DNA of 64,000 nucleotides from Pollenia angustigena (taxonomy: Eukaryota > Arthropoda > Insecta > Diptera > Polleniidae), in contig OV884059.1 in NCBI GenBank assembly GCA_930367215.1, forward strand, positions 241,365,803 to 241,429,802, read 5' to 3'. Under the pieces are notes generated by a model that saw nothing but the letters and a program-made list of their open reading frames with translations, was not told where the DNA came from and did no database searches. Shown here one piece after another: positions 1 through 10,288 of the stretch. The translations under genes were made by a program, and so were the position numbers. The number at the start of each line of letters is the position of its first letter. The first letter of the stretch is position 1.

Positions 1-401
1 TAATAAAATACATGTGGGGTTTGTTTACATCCGCAAAACAATGTTGCATACTTTGTAGGAATAAAATCGTCAAATTAAACAAACTCGTATGATAGGTAAC
101 ATTGATATATGACAAAATTTTCGTGTGAAATAATTAATGTTGCTCAACATTTTTCACAAATTTGGACAGAGTAATAGACTTTACCGTTTAAATTGCTAGC
201 TACACTTTAAACACACAGCAAGCCATCAAACTGATCACACGTACGGACGAGCATGCTTAATTCGAATGAGACACTGATTCTTATTCGATCGGTTGCTAAA
301 AGATAAGTCTCCACGGAGAGAAAATACATTTCTAGATATGCACACCTCCAACAGAACTATTATCCAAGAAAAATATTTAAATATATTATAGTTACTTTAA
401 C
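1..401. other. AT-rich sequence, nothing recognised
   Basis: No long reading frame, RNA gene or terminal repeat structure was seen. It borders the hAT-like element that starts at 402. Confidence 0.5.
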
Positions 402-1161
402 CAGTGTTCGAAAATAAACAGAACTTTATTTAGCGTTCGGCTCACTCATCCAGGAAATATATTTATTTTTATACCCACACCACAATAGTGAAGAGGGTAT
501 AATGCATTTGTGCTGATGTGTGTAACGCCTTAAAATATAAGTCCTAGACCCACCTTAGTGTAGGGTATCATATGGTCGAGATTGACCGACATTATTCTCT
601 AACTTGTTTTGATTGTCTGTGTAGACGAACACAACTCTTAACACCGTGCGTAACTAGTTTCAAGAAAAAGCCGAACATTATATAGTGTTTTGTCCTCGTT
701 AAAAAACAGAACAAATGTAGTGATCCTGTAGACAAACATTATATTTCAATGTTCTATAGTGTTTCTTTTTTTTACATTCATAAAGAAATGAAAAAACTAA
801 AAAAAGCAACGACCACAGCACGAATAGCCTATGTGTGTATTGTGTGCGTGTTTTGTTTGTGTAAAATTATTTTGCTGGCTTTTGGTTTTTTTCGTATGTG
901 TATTTTGTTTTTGTAAAAAAAAAGCGACGAACATTAATGAACCGTACCGAACACAATAAAGTTTGTAGTTTAAAAAAAACCGAACGTATTTAAATGTTCT
1001 CATCTTTTTGTAAAGTTGGATAAGAACAGTACTTTTTATGTGTTCGAACGATGACAAACAGGGAAACGTTATTTTTTTAATGATTTTTTACACGAACACT
1101 ATTTACGTTTGTGTTTTCCACGAACTAAGGAGCGATATTTAGTGTTTATTTTCAAACACTG
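402..1161. mobile_element. Non-autonomous hAT-like TIR element
   Basis: The left end reads CAGTGTTCGAAAATAAACA and the right end is its imperfect reverse complement, ending TTTTCAAACACTG. CAGTG ends with 8-bp flanks fit the hAT superfamily. The flanks ACTTTAAC (394-401) and ATGTTAAC (1162-1169) match at 6 of 8 positions, as expected for an old target duplication. The inside has no transposase. A DINE-like head lies inside at about 463-545, and about 600-790 recurs inverted at 57150-57310, so parts of this family are dispersed. Ends and recurrence are seen; the hAT label is inference. Confidence 0.55.
463..545. repeat. DINE-1-like repeat, head fragment
   Basis: Starts near ATACCCACACCACAATAGTG and runs through GAGGGTATAATGCATTTGTG. 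The same block, inverted, ends the repeats near 28735, 36627 and 42519. The shared head with inverted GGGTATA motifs resembles the DINE-1/INE-1 class of non-autonomous Helitrons in flies. Only the head is present here. Confidence 0.5.
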
Positions 1162-2624
1162 ATGTTAACCATATTATTATAACCACATTATTATATGTTA
1201 CGAAATCATAATAACGCTTAAGGTTTTCTTTGGGCTTTTACTATTTACTATAAAATTAACCGCAAAATTTAACAGTCACCATTCAGTTCTGCCATTAAAT
1301 AATATTCTTGAGTTCATTTAAAGTTTTAGGTTTGAATAGCCCTGTCCTAAATACATTTACTGTGCAAAACTTTACACACTGTTGGTGTATTGACATTAAA
1401 CTGACGCCAGCTATTTGTTATAATGTTTCTTGTATTTTTAATCTTTTGCTTTAATACTTTATTTTTAATGCTTAAACAATGTCCTTTATTGTTTTCAACA
1501 TGTTAGTGTCTCTAAAAACAAACTGATATTTCCTTGACTCAAATGCATTTAATTTTAATTTTTCCTTCTCATCTTCTTAGGACTGTATTCATTTACGCAT
1601 TTAATAGTAACATAATAACGTTTTATTAGTGTATTCATAGAGTTTGTGTGTCATATGGGTGTGTGCTAGCAACCATTTGTTGTATCCTTTTTTAATTACA
1701 AACTGTCTGTTTTATAGCAAATATGTTTGTTATACGTACATATTGTGCTTGTATTTACTTACTATACCCTACAGGGTGTTGTTGGTTCGTTGAACTAATT
1801 TGAAAATGTTCATAACAAGTTATTCTTTTAAGGCTTTTAGTTTGTCGTGTTTAAAACTTTAAGCGATAAAGTCTTAATAGTTGGGTAACAATTGCATTCA
1901 TATTGTATTGCTTCAAGTCTTTGTGAAGACCACATGCGCGACAATGTTTTAAACGTGCATATTTTTAAGCGGTATTAAGGACAAGTTAAGTAACACCTTG
2001 ATACATTTGTGTAGTTTCAGATGCATGATTTGAAGTAATTGCTAAGATACTTAAAAAAATATGTCAAGATCTTTTCGTAATAAGCCAATTTCTTTTACCG
2101 AATGAAAACCTGTAAATTAAAAAAAATTGGTTTTCTAAAAGTCTCATTTGCTTCTGTTCTGTCGCAAAACTAGTCCGCCCTCAGCTGTCGATTATTTATT
2201 TCCCGAGTGATTTCATAAAATAGATTTAAATAATTAAAATAGTTGTTCTTATCATGCAGTTATGCAGTTATAATAAAAAAAAAACTTTTTAAATAAAACT
2301 AATCTACACCAGATGCCGAAAAGTATAATTTGACAGATCGCAACGTCTCTGAGTGAGATGGCTTAATAAATTTTTGTGCAAAAACTATCAGGAGTGGTCG
2401 TAGATCATTAAAATTTCCCATCGTTTAAATAAGTGTTCCATCGAGGACACTCAACTTAAGGCTAGTTAACACGGTAATACAATGTATTACGACTTTGAAG
2501 AATCGAAATATTTGGGGTATTCACAAGGTGTGCTATCATGTTATATTGTCATAATGTTCAAACAATTTACAATGGCTTAAAAATATTGTTGTTGCTTTGT
2601 AAACAAAAGGCTGAGTCGAGCCGC
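1162..2624. other. AT-rich sequence, nothing recognised
   Basis: About 1.5 kb between the hAT-like element and the first BEL element. No coding pattern, RNA gene or clear repeat structure was seen. Confidence 0.45.
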
Positions 2625-2660
2625 ATTAGTGTTTGTAAGCCGTCGCTTACAAACACTAAT
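2625..2660. repeat. Perfect 16-bp inverted repeat beside the 5' LTR
   Basis: The arm ATTAGTGTTTGTAAGC (2625-2640) is followed by the spacer CGTC and its exact reverse complement (2645-2660). The right arm abuts the point where similarity between the two LTRs of the BEL element begins, where an intact LTR should have about 13 to 16 more bases. It may mark how the LTR end was lost. Confidence 0.85.
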
Positions 2661-2906
2661 AACTTTTGAATAACCCTGTTAAATTCCTGTATTTTAAATA
2701 TAATACACTCAGTTACTATTCCATTTTTGCCTCATATTCTTCTCTGAAATTTACTTTTTATAATAACCTTGTACATAATATAACTGTAATAAATTCCTAG
2801 CCTAAGTATATAGTACTAATCATTTCAAAAAATAAAGTTAGTAACAAATGAATTGTTAAAGCCGACAGACCGGTAATCGAAAAATCGAGTTTAATTGAAA
2901 GATTTT
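2660..2906 (+). repeat. 5' LTR of the first BEL element (outer end clipped)
   Basis: About 247 bp match 8363-8608 almost perfectly. The 3' LTR has about 16 extra bases at its start, right after the polypurine tract, beginning TGTAGAAAATTATTCG. This copy lacks them and abuts a palindrome instead. On the inner side, the true LTR end is probably a few bases beyond 2906, at ACA just before the primer site. An AATAAA signal lies in the second half. Confidence 0.85.
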
Positions 2907-2912
2907 TAACAT

Positions 2913-2931
2913 GGTGCCGAAACCCGGGATA
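2913..2931 (+). promoter_or_regulatory. Primer binding site, tRNA-Phe type
   Basis: TGGTGCCGAAACCCGGGAT is complementary to the 3' end of eukaryotic tRNA-Phe(GAA), including the added CCA, over 19 bases. It starts directly after the inner LTR end (ACA). In the family, this is where a host tRNA primes minus-strand DNA synthesis. The tRNA match rests on my recall of the tRNA-Phe sequence. Confidence 0.75.
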
Positions 2932-3009
2932 GCCGGCTACTGATTGTGTATTGTTACTATTGAAAAGTTATTAAATTGTAAAATCATCCGAAAATATTAA
3001 TTAAAAAAA

Positions 3010-4977
3010 ATGGAATCGGTATATCGTGCTACGTGCCGTACACAAGTTACAAAATTATGTAACACGATTACGGATTATTTAAAACCGTTTGAAGGTTTGG
3101 ATTTCCGTGAAGTAAGCGACTTAAGCAGCGTGGAGTCTCAAATCGCCATTTATCTTCAGAGATTACGTAATGCTCACGCCAACTTAAGGAAGGCAGATGA
3201 GGCTATAAAGTCTCTAATTAAACCCGATGACTTAGCGAAAGAATGTGAAGCGGTCATTGAATATGACGACAGAGCCATTACGACCATAGCGCAACTTGAA
3301 CATATTATGCGAATTCATTTTAAACAACCTAGCGAAACAACGATAAGCGGTGTAGAAGAGCGGAATATGACAATCGGTCAGCAGGAAGACAATAGTTGTA
3401 GCGGGGTAAAATTGAAGCCATTCCAACTTAAAAAGTTTGATGGCAATTTTGAAAATTGGTTGCCTTTTTGGGAGTTATTCAAGAGGGCTGTTCATGAAAA
3501 TAAACAATTGTCAGTAGCAGCAAAATTCAATTTTCTTAGCGAGTCGTTGACAGGAAGAGCCGAGGCAACCATCGCAGGTTTTACACCCACAGAAAAATGT
3601 TACAAAGAAGCTATTGACTTGTTGCTGGAGGAATATGGCCATACAGACAAGATGGTAGAAAAATTTGTTCAAAAGCTAATGAGTATAAAACCAGTACATT
3701 CACTCAGTGATACTCGAAGTCTACGTCAACTTTATAACGAAGTGGTTTCTACTATGAGGACATTATCTTCTTTTCAGATTTCTTCATCACAATATGACAT
3801 AATGGTGAAATCAATTTTATTAAAGAGCATACCCACAATAATGCGTATAGAATTCCACAGAAGAGTGTCAAGAGGTAATACGAGTGTAATATTAAATTCC
3901 AGTGTCGATACTGCAATTGAAAATCTAAAAGGTAATGGCCAAGAGGGGGAGCAGTTGAGTTTTTTATTGAACTTTATTAAAAGCGAACTCGAAGCGATGG
4001 AAATGGCTCAATTATCCGAAGGTGACAAGCGAATATTTGAAAAAAGAGAATCAAAACCAAAAAATCATACTGCAGCTACTTTACATGTAAATACTAACAT
4101 AAATCAGTATTGTGTGTTTTGCAGAAGAAATAATCACTCAACAGCAACATGTAAAAGTAATTTTAGCATAGACTATAAAAAATCAATGTTAAAAAAAGAG
4201 GGGAGATGTTACCGATGTACCAACAAAAATCATAACTCCAAGTTTTGCAGAACTACAAACATCAAGTGTGGTGAGTGTAGCGGCAGACATGTAACATCAA
4301 TGTCTGAACGTGAACAAAGAGAAAATAAGCAGAGTGATATACCACAAAAGAGCGAACATAGAATATCAACAACAAAAGTAGCGGCGTCGACTGAAGAATC
4401 CAATGGAGCCAGCAGCGCAGCAGCCACAACACTAACTGTGAGCGAAGATAACGAAGAGGGGATATTTCTACAAACAGCGAAGGCAATAATAAGTAATGTT
4501 GACGACAACGAGCAGGTATTTTCTAGAATAATAATGGACAATGGTAGTCAGCGTACATATGTAACCGAAAAATTAAAGAATAAATTAAAACTAAAACCAA
4601 GTGGGGTAATTAAGCTAAATATCGTGGCTTTCGGGAATAAAGGAAATAAGAATGTAAGCGAATATCAAAAGGTGAAAATAGCGTTGCGCAGTCAATATAA
4701 TAAAAACATAATAATAATAACCGCAATTGTAGTGCCATCGATTTGTGCTGATAATCTTCCGTGTCCAAAGACCTTGAATAACTTGTCTGATCATATCAAA
4801 TTAGAACTCGCGGATAACTCAATTATTAATAAAAAATCAGTGAGTGGCATTAATCTACTTATTGGTCAAGACAATTATTGGAAGTTTAATAAAAACAACA
4901 GCGAGAAAATTAGTGAGAATTTAATGGCTGTAAAAACGTTTTTTTGGTTGGACAATTCAAGGTTATACAAAAGCTAA
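3010..4977 (+). CDS. gag: BEL/Pao Gag-protease frame
   Basis: This 655-residue frame makes the particle protein and the protease. It starts at the first in-frame ATG after the primer site. Residues about 135-300 form the DUF1759-type Gag domain typical of BEL/Pao (a PFQL-KFDGNFENW start and an EEYGHTD stretch). Two CCHC zinc knuckles follow, CVFCRRNNHSTATC near 368 and CYRCTNKNHNSKFC near 400, then a partial third CGEC-H near 420. The retropepsin-like region (DUF1758) carries MDNGSQ near 508, with Asn in place of the more common Ser. The frame then ends early, just past a run of seven T at 4939-4945, while the same coding pattern continues in another frame into the Pol frame. In most BEL elements Gag and Pol are one frame. 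Confidence 0.92.
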   Translation: MESVYRATCRTQVTKLCNTITDYLKPFEGLDFREVSDLSSVESQIAIYLQRLRNAHANLRKADEAIKSLIKPDDLAKECEAVIEYDDRAITTIAQLEHIMRIHFKQPSETTISGVEERNMTIGQQEDNSCSGVKLKPFQLKKFDGNFENWLPFWELFKRAVHENKQLSVAAKFNFLSESLTGRAEATIAGFTPTEKCYKEAIDLLLEEYGHTDKMVEKFVQKLMSIKPVHSLSDTRSLRQLYNEVVSTMRTLSSFQISSSQYDIMVKSILLKSIPTIMRIEFHRRVSRGNTSVILNSSVDTAIENLKGNGQEGEQLSFLLNFIKSELEAMEMAQLSEGDKRIFEKRESKPKNHTAATLHVNTNINQYCVFCRRNNHSTATCKSNFSIDYKKSMLKKEGRCYRCTNKNHNSKFCRTTNIKCGECSGRHVTSMSEREQRENKQSDIPQKSEHRISTTKVAASTEESNGASSAAATTLTVSEDNEEGIFLQTAKAIISNVDDNEQVFSRIIMDNGSQRTYVTEKLKNKLKLKPSGVIKLNIVAFGNKGNKNVSEYQKVKIALRSQYNKNIIIITAIVVPSICADNLPCPKTLNNLSDHIKLELADNSIINKKSVSGINLLIGQDNYWKFNKNNSEKISENLMAVKTFFWLDNSRLYKS

Positions 4978-4987
4978 TAATCAATAT

Positions 4988-7900
4988 GTGTTAAACGTCA
5001 CTGAAACCGAAGATATAAAAAATAAAGGTGAAGAATTCGACATAACAACATTTTGGAATTTAGAATCGATCGGTATAAAACAAAATACGGGTCGCGATGA
5101 AAATTTATATGAAAAAACTATACGCGGAATAAAATTCATAAACGGTCGTTACGTAGTAAATTTGCCGTGGAAAAATATTGATGAACATTTAAATGACAAT
5201 AAAAAAGTAGCTGAAAAACGGTTATATAATTTAACAAACAAATTAGTAAAAAGTGAAGAAAAATTAATAGAATACGACAATGAAATGCGAGATTTAGTTA
5301 AAAGCGGAATAGCGGAAGGTATAAGCGAAAATAAGAATAATACACCGATCTATTATATGCCACATAAACCAGTGTATCGGGAGGATAAAACAACTTCTAA
5401 ATTGCGTATTGTTTTCGATGCATCATCCAGTGAAATGGGATTTACATCTTTAAATAACCATCTGAGCCCAGTTGATAATTTGGTTGCAGATTTGTTAACT
5501 ACGCTTTTGAGATTTCGGTCTAATAAAATAGCAATGGTAGCAGATATAGAAAAGGCATTTTTGCAAATATTTATAGCCGATAAGGATCGTGACTCACATC
5601 GATTTTTGTGGTATGAAACTCCACCAAAAATAAACAAAAGGCTACCCAATATAGTGGAGTTTCGGATGACAAGGGTAACATTTGGTGCAACATCCAGCCC
5701 ATTTTTGTTATCAGCGACAATACAAACCCATCTTGAAAAATATAAACAAAAATTTGGTTCAATCTGCAGTAAACTACAGCAGTCATTTTACGTGGATGAC
5801 TTAATAATGAGCGTTGATAGTTACGAAGAGGCCAAACGTACATTCCAAGCGGCAAAAGAAATAATGAAGGATGCAAATTTTAATCTAAGGAAATGGAACA
5901 CAAACGATGCAGAAGTAGCGAGTGAATTTGGTGAAAGCTCAGAAATCATGGAACAAAAGGTTTTGGGAATAAACTGGTGCATAGCGAGCGATTCTATAAG
6001 CGTCGATGTAACAAACAATTTGTGTTATTTGCAAAATTTAAGACCAACAAAACGGAATGTAATGAAAGCGATGGCAAAATTATACGACCCCATGGGTTTT
6101 TTAGGGCCATTTACTGTGAGAATAAAAATAATTTTACAGTCCATATGGAAGGAAAATGCAAAATGGGATACAATGTTAAGCGGAGAAATACTTAATAATT
6201 TTCAAACATGGCAAGATGAATTGAAGGATTTAAGAAAATTTAATATAACGCGATGCCTCTCACTGTCAGACAAATCAACAAAGGAGCTTCACATTTTTGC
6301 TGATGCTAGCCCAAAAGCTTTTGGTGCCGTAGCATACGTTCGTCACACCGCAGAAAATGGAGAGGTAACTACAAATTTAATATGCTCAAAAAACAGAGTA
6401 AGTCCGATAAAACAAGAAAATAAAGAAATTACACTTCCCAAATTGGAATTGACGGCAGCGTTGATAGCAGCGAGACTAAAAGAATTTTTAGTCAAAACCT
6501 TGGATTTTAAAATACATTCTACTACTCTATGGACGGACTCTACAATAACATTAAGTTGGATAAACGGTCAAGGCAACCAATGTAAACCATATGTAAAAGC
6601 GAGGGTGAGTGAAATAAATAATTTAACAAATATTTACGACTGGAGACATTGTGATGGTAAAAGTAATCCTGCAGATTTACTTACAAGGGGAATTAAAGCT
6701 AATGAATTGTATAAATCACATTTGTGGAAGTTTGGACCCGCATGGTTGTTAGAGAACGAATCATACTGGCCGGAAAAAATCATAATTGAAACTTCAACAA
6801 ACTTATTAGCAACCGTGTCAGAGACAACCGTCGAAAAATTTACTCCTGTTGTTGAAATTGAGCGATTTAGTAACTTAAATAGACTTTTAAGATCTACAGC
6901 GTACATGTTTCGGTTTATACAAAGAATTAAAAGTACATCAAAAACTAATACAAAATTCAATAGACGAAACAATTTTGAAGAGCCAACAGCGATCGAATTG
7001 AAAGAAGCTGTATCTTATTTAATAAGAACTGAACAGCAGCGGCACTACAGCAAAGAAATAGAAGCATTGGAGAACAAAAATAAACTATCGTCTGATTCTA
7101 AATTATCATCGTTAAATCCCAGTATTTTGGATGGTGTACTCAAGGCGAATTGCAGACTACCCAAGGAAGAATTTTGCAGCGGTATACGAAATCCCATAAT
7201 TCTGCCAAAAAACTCTCATCTAAGTCAACTTATAGTACTAGATGCGCATCGAAAAACTCATCATAGTGGGATTTCCGCAGTATTAGCGCATATCCGTAGT
7301 AAGTATTGGATTATACAGGCAAGACAACTAATCAAGAGAATTATCCAACGTTGTGTTGTGTGTCTACGTTTCCATGGGAAAAGCGCCATGGAACCTTGGA
7401 CAGTACTGCCGGCAAAAAGAGTAGTAGCCAGTCGTCCCTTCGAAACCACAGGTGTTGACTTTGCCGGTCCCCTCTATGTGACGTGTGAAGAAAGTGAAAG
7501 GAAGGTTTATATTATGCTATTCACATGTGCAGCTATAAGAGCAGTTCATTTAGAGTTGGTCGGTGATATGACTACAAAAAGTTGCATAAACGCTTTACGT
7601 AAATTTGTTGCGAGAAGAGGAGTACCAGCAACAATTATATCAGATAATGCAAAAACATTTAAGCGAGTTGATTTAGAGCTTAGAAAACTTGAAGAGTTAT
7701 TAAAGTCTAGCGACGTTCAAAATATGGCAGCCAATCAAAATATTTCATGGAAATTTATACCAGAACGAGCGGCGTGGTGGGGCGGATTTTGGGAGCGTCT
7801 AGTAAGAAGCGTTAAGAATTGTTTAAAAGCGGCTATTGGAAAAGCAAAACTATCGATAGATGAGCTGACAACTCTATTAGCGGAAGTTGAAAGCGTCGTG

Positions 7901-8365
7901 AATGCCAGACCAATAACTTATGTTACCAGCGACCATAACGATTTAGAGGCTTTGTCTCCATCAAATTTTTTAACTAATTGTAAATGTATCTTATCTTCCC
8001 CAGAGATTAAATATGACCAGTCAGCTATAGCAAAATCATGGTCTCTACGACAGTCATTAATAAAAAGTTATATAAAGCGTTGGCGTACTGAATATTTGTG
8101 TCAGCTCAGATCCATACATCACAACAAAACCGGTTTATCCAAGAGTGTTAAAGTGGGTGACGTCGTTTTACTGCATGAGGACAATAAACCGAGGTTGTTA
8201 TGGCGACTAGCCGTGATTCATCAAACGTACCAAGGTAGAGATGGCCGAATCCGAGCGTGTGATGTACGACTGCAGAACCAGCAAATACTGAAAAGACCTA
8301 TCCAGCTCCTGTACCCCTTGGAGATATCAGCTGGCGGGGGGGAGGATGTAGAAAATTATTCGTAA
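4988..8365 (+). CDS. pol: BEL/Pao Pol: reverse transcriptase, RNase H, integrase
   Basis: This 1125-residue unbroken frame copies the element's RNA and inserts the DNA. Reverse transcriptase of the BEL type (peptidase A17 region) runs from about residue 120 and has the catalytic FYVDD near 268. RNase H follows, with HIFADAS near 435 and DST near 517. The integrase has an HHCC zinc finger at about 755-795 and a catalytic core with D in GVDFAGP near 822, D in ISDNAKTF near 884, and E in GGFWERL near 937. A DUF5641-like tail follows. Coding extends upstream of the first ATG in this frame, so the listed start may not be used; translation probably enters from the Gag frame. The stop falls on the first bases of LTR similarity, so the polypurine tract lies inside the frame. 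Confidence 0.94.
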   Translation: MLNVTETEDIKNKGEEFDITTFWNLESIGIKQNTGRDENLYEKTIRGIKFINGRYVVNLPWKNIDEHLNDNKKVAEKRLYNLTNKLVKSEEKLIEYDNEMRDLVKSGIAEGISENKNNTPIYYMPHKPVYREDKTTSKLRIVFDASSSEMGFTSLNNHLSPVDNLVADLLTTLLRFRSNKIAMVADIEKAFLQIFIADKDRDSHRFLWYETPPKINKRLPNIVEFRMTRVTFGATSSPFLLSATIQTHLEKYKQKFGSICSKLQQSFYVDDLIMSVDSYEEAKRTFQAAKEIMKDANFNLRKWNTNDAEVASEFGESSEIMEQKVLGINWCIASDSISVDVTNNLCYLQNLRPTKRNVMKAMAKLYDPMGFLGPFTVRIKIILQSIWKENAKWDTMLSGEILNNFQTWQDELKDLRKFNITRCLSLSDKSTKELHIFADASPKAFGAVAYVRHTAENGEVTTNLICSKNRVSPIKQENKEITLPKLELTAALIAARLKEFLVKTLDFKIHSTTLWTDSTITLSWINGQGNQCKPYVKARVSEINNLTNIYDWRHCDGKSNPADLLTRGIKANELYKSHLWKFGPAWLLENESYWPEKIIIETSTNLLATVSETTVEKFTPVVEIERFSNLNRLLRSTAYMFRFIQRIKSTSKTNTKFNRRNNFEEPTAIELKEAVSYLIRTEQQRHYSKEIEALENKNKLSSDSKLSSLNPSILDGVLKANCRLPKEEFCSGIRNPIILPKNSHLSQLIVLDAHRKTHHSGISAVLAHIRSKYWIIQARQLIKRIIQRCVVCLRFHGKSAMEPWTVLPAKRVVASRPFETTGVDFAGPLYVTCEESERKVYIMLFTCAAIRAVHLELVGDMTTKSCINALRKFVARRGVPATIISDNAKTFKRVDLELRKLEELLKSSDVQNMAANQNISWKFIPERAAWWGGFWERLVRSVKNCLKAAIGKAKLSIDELTTLLAEVESVVNARPITYVTSDHNDLEALSPSNFLTNCKCILSSPEIKYDQSAIAKSWSLRQSLIKSYIKRWRTEYLCQLRSIHHNKTGLSKSVKVGDVVLLHEDNKPRLLWRLAVIHQTYQGRDGRIRACDVRLQNQQILKRPIQLLYPLEISAGGGEDVENYS
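8333..8346 (+). other. Polypurine tract of the first BEL element
   Basis: GGCGGGGGGGAGGA lies just before TGTAG, the probable true start of the 3' LTR. Such G-rich tracts prime plus-strand synthesis in LTR elements. Confidence 0.75.
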
Positions 8366-8608
8366 CTTTTGAATAACCCTGTTAAATTCCTGTATTTTAA
8401 ATATAATACACTCAGTTACTATTCCATTTTTGCCTCATATTCTTCTCTGGAATTTACTTTTTATAATAACCTTGTACATAATATAACTGTAATAAATTCC
8501 TAGCCTAAGTATATAGTACTAATCATTTCAAAAAATAAAGTTAGTAACAAATGAATTGTTAAAGCCGACAGACCGGTAATCGAAAAATCGAGTTTAATTG
8601 AAAGATTT
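8347..8608 (+). repeat. 3' LTR of the first BEL element
   Basis: Similarity with the 5' copy covers 8363-8608. The 16 bases from 8347 begin with the canonical TG after the polypurine tract and are absent from the 5' copy. The outer end stops at AGATTT, without the TTAACA seen at the inner end of the 5' copy. Confidence 0.82.
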
Positions 8609-8984
8609 ACGCCAATTATGAAACTCTCTCCGTGTTAGAAAAAAATAAAAGTCTGTTGTTTTTTTTTATTTTGTTTTTTTTTTTTTTTTTGTTTACACTG
8701 ATGGTATAATTAAAATTAAAGCAAAGATTTAAACAGCTGAGTTAATAAAAAAAGCTCATGGTTACAGTTCTACAATATTTACAAAAACAACATTAACATT
8801 TCCTGAGTTGTTTTTGTAATTGTATAAAAATGTTAGCACCTTCAATATATTCTGTTGGTGCTGCCAATATTTACTTCAAAATACACCTCTGGTGTGATGA
8901 GAATACATAAGTTTCTTAAACGGTAAGGAAAATAAACATTTACCGACCGCTTGTCAAATTTTGTATCCTCCTTTCAAATAATGC
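8609..8984. other. AT-rich sequence with a long T run
   Basis: Contains T-rich runs at about 8660-8691. No gene or terminal repeat was seen. Confidence 0.45.
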
Positions 8985-9222
8985 GACTAGTCCATACACG
9001 CATGTAAAATGTAGCTTAAAAGGGCCTAGGACTAGTTCAAAGGTAACCCCAATGTATGGAAAAAACATGGTATATTTAACATAACGATATCCTAGGGCAG
9101 GACCATATTACCCAGCTTAACATTACAAAGGAGTAGTCTTAAAACTACTCATGGTATACTCCATAGGATTAGCTTTGAAATCGTTTAGAAACGAAAATAT
9201 GTCGTTAAAAAACGAAGACATC
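8985..9222. repeat. Dispersed repeat R1, uninterrupted copy
   Basis: Starts near GACTAGTCCATACACGCATG and ends near TGTCGTTAAAAAACG. A diverged second copy at 14642-16110 has the same order but carries two inserted TIR elements. The copy here therefore acts as an empty site for both. No coding capacity was seen. Confidence 0.7.
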
Positions 9223-9236
9223 GCGTTTTACTGATC

Positions 9237-9400
9237 TTTTTATTTATTTATTTATTACAATACATGCTTGCATTACATTGGACCACTGACCAAAACGAAT
9301 CAAGTGTATTGAGGCTACTCAATACATTTTGCTTTTACATGATAAAATTTTTTTCATTCTACATCATTTTTTTCATATCTTAATACATTGTATTACCGTG
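9237..9400 (-). repeat. Possible LINE 3' tail with (TAAA)n end
   Basis: On the minus strand a short sequence ends in tandem TAAA units (9239-9256 on the plus strand). The same kind of tail ends the jockey-type LINE at 20881. No coding part remains, so this would be a strongly 5'-truncated copy. Assignment is by analogy. Confidence 0.35.
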
Positions 9401-10059
9401 TAAACTACCCTTTTTGGACATACATACTTCTAGAGCATCATATTTTAACCTTAAACAAGCAAACGCTTTACGATTTAAAAAAGTCGTCGAAAGTTTGTAT
9501 GGGATTTTGCCAAGTTATAGTCAAGATTTTAGTATGTTGTCTTAAAGACATGGCCTACTGGGTTCTTATAAATTTTTTTCCCTAAAAAATAAAAAATCAT
9601 AAAATTTGTCGTAATGAAAGATTTCATATTTTATTTTAATCTCTGTATGTACATAACTTTAATTGGATGTTTCCATTCCAATACTTATCATTGTCATTAG
9701 GATCCGTAATTAAAAAGTTTAAAAAGTTTTTTGAAACTTGGGATTTAACAAGACAACACGTATCCATGTTTAGAATTGCAATAGAAACATTGGACTTTAA
9801 TGCTTAACAAAATAATAATTTATTAAAGTTTACAAAAACAAATTATTGCTTTTTGTTTTTCTAAAGTGTTGGCTATTGCAATAACATAAAACGCAAAAGT
9901 CCTAACATTTTAAAAATTTTACATAAGAAAAAAAATCTCTTTTATATGAAAAAATTTAAATTGCATAAAACTGTTAAATAAATAAATGTTTAATTTTTTT
10001 TTCTTTTCTTTTAAAACCTATCAGTTATTTTAAAAATTAACTTTGTTACATATTCTACA
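9401..10059. other. AT-rich sequence, nothing recognised
   Basis: Only short spurious frames. No terminal repeats or RNA features were found. Confidence 0.4.
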
Positions 10060-10230
10060 AACTGTTATGGCTAGTTAATCAATGAACTAAACTTAAATTT
10101 ATATGTAGTTTAAACTGCTAAGAGAGTGCCCCAAATATTATTAGTAGTCTAAAAATAATAATGTGGCAGCACAACGATAAATAAAAGGAGAGTTTAACTT
10201 GCACTGATTTATTAGCCCTTAGTAAAATAT
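10060..10230. repeat. Dispersed repeat R2, copy 1
   Basis: Shares blocks in the same order with 37085-37385, including ATTTATATGTAG, ATGTGGCAGCAC, ACGATAAATA and GAGAGTTTAACTT. The second copy has about 100 extra bases in the middle. No coding function was seen. Confidence 0.6.
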
Positions 10231-10288
10231 TTTGGGGGTTAATGGATAAGTGACGCGACTACAAATGAGTTATCATTCTGTACACACA

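Larger units (their letters stand above)
2660..8608 (+). mobile_element. BEL/Pao LTR retrotransposon, near-complete
   Basis: A 5.9-kb element with two nearly identical LTRs, a primer binding site, a Gag-protease frame, a Pol frame and a polypurine tract, in the standard BEL/Pao order. The LTR copies differ by about one substitution (2750 region versus 8453) and one A in a homopolymer, so the insertion is recent. No flanking 5-bp target duplication is visible, and both outer LTR ends look clipped relative to the inner ones. The two frames are offset at a run of T near 4939-4945. Confidence 0.93.

Noticed and set aside
797..1057. 86-codon minus-strand frame
   Set aside because: It lies inside a TIR element, is low in complexity and has no recognisable domain.
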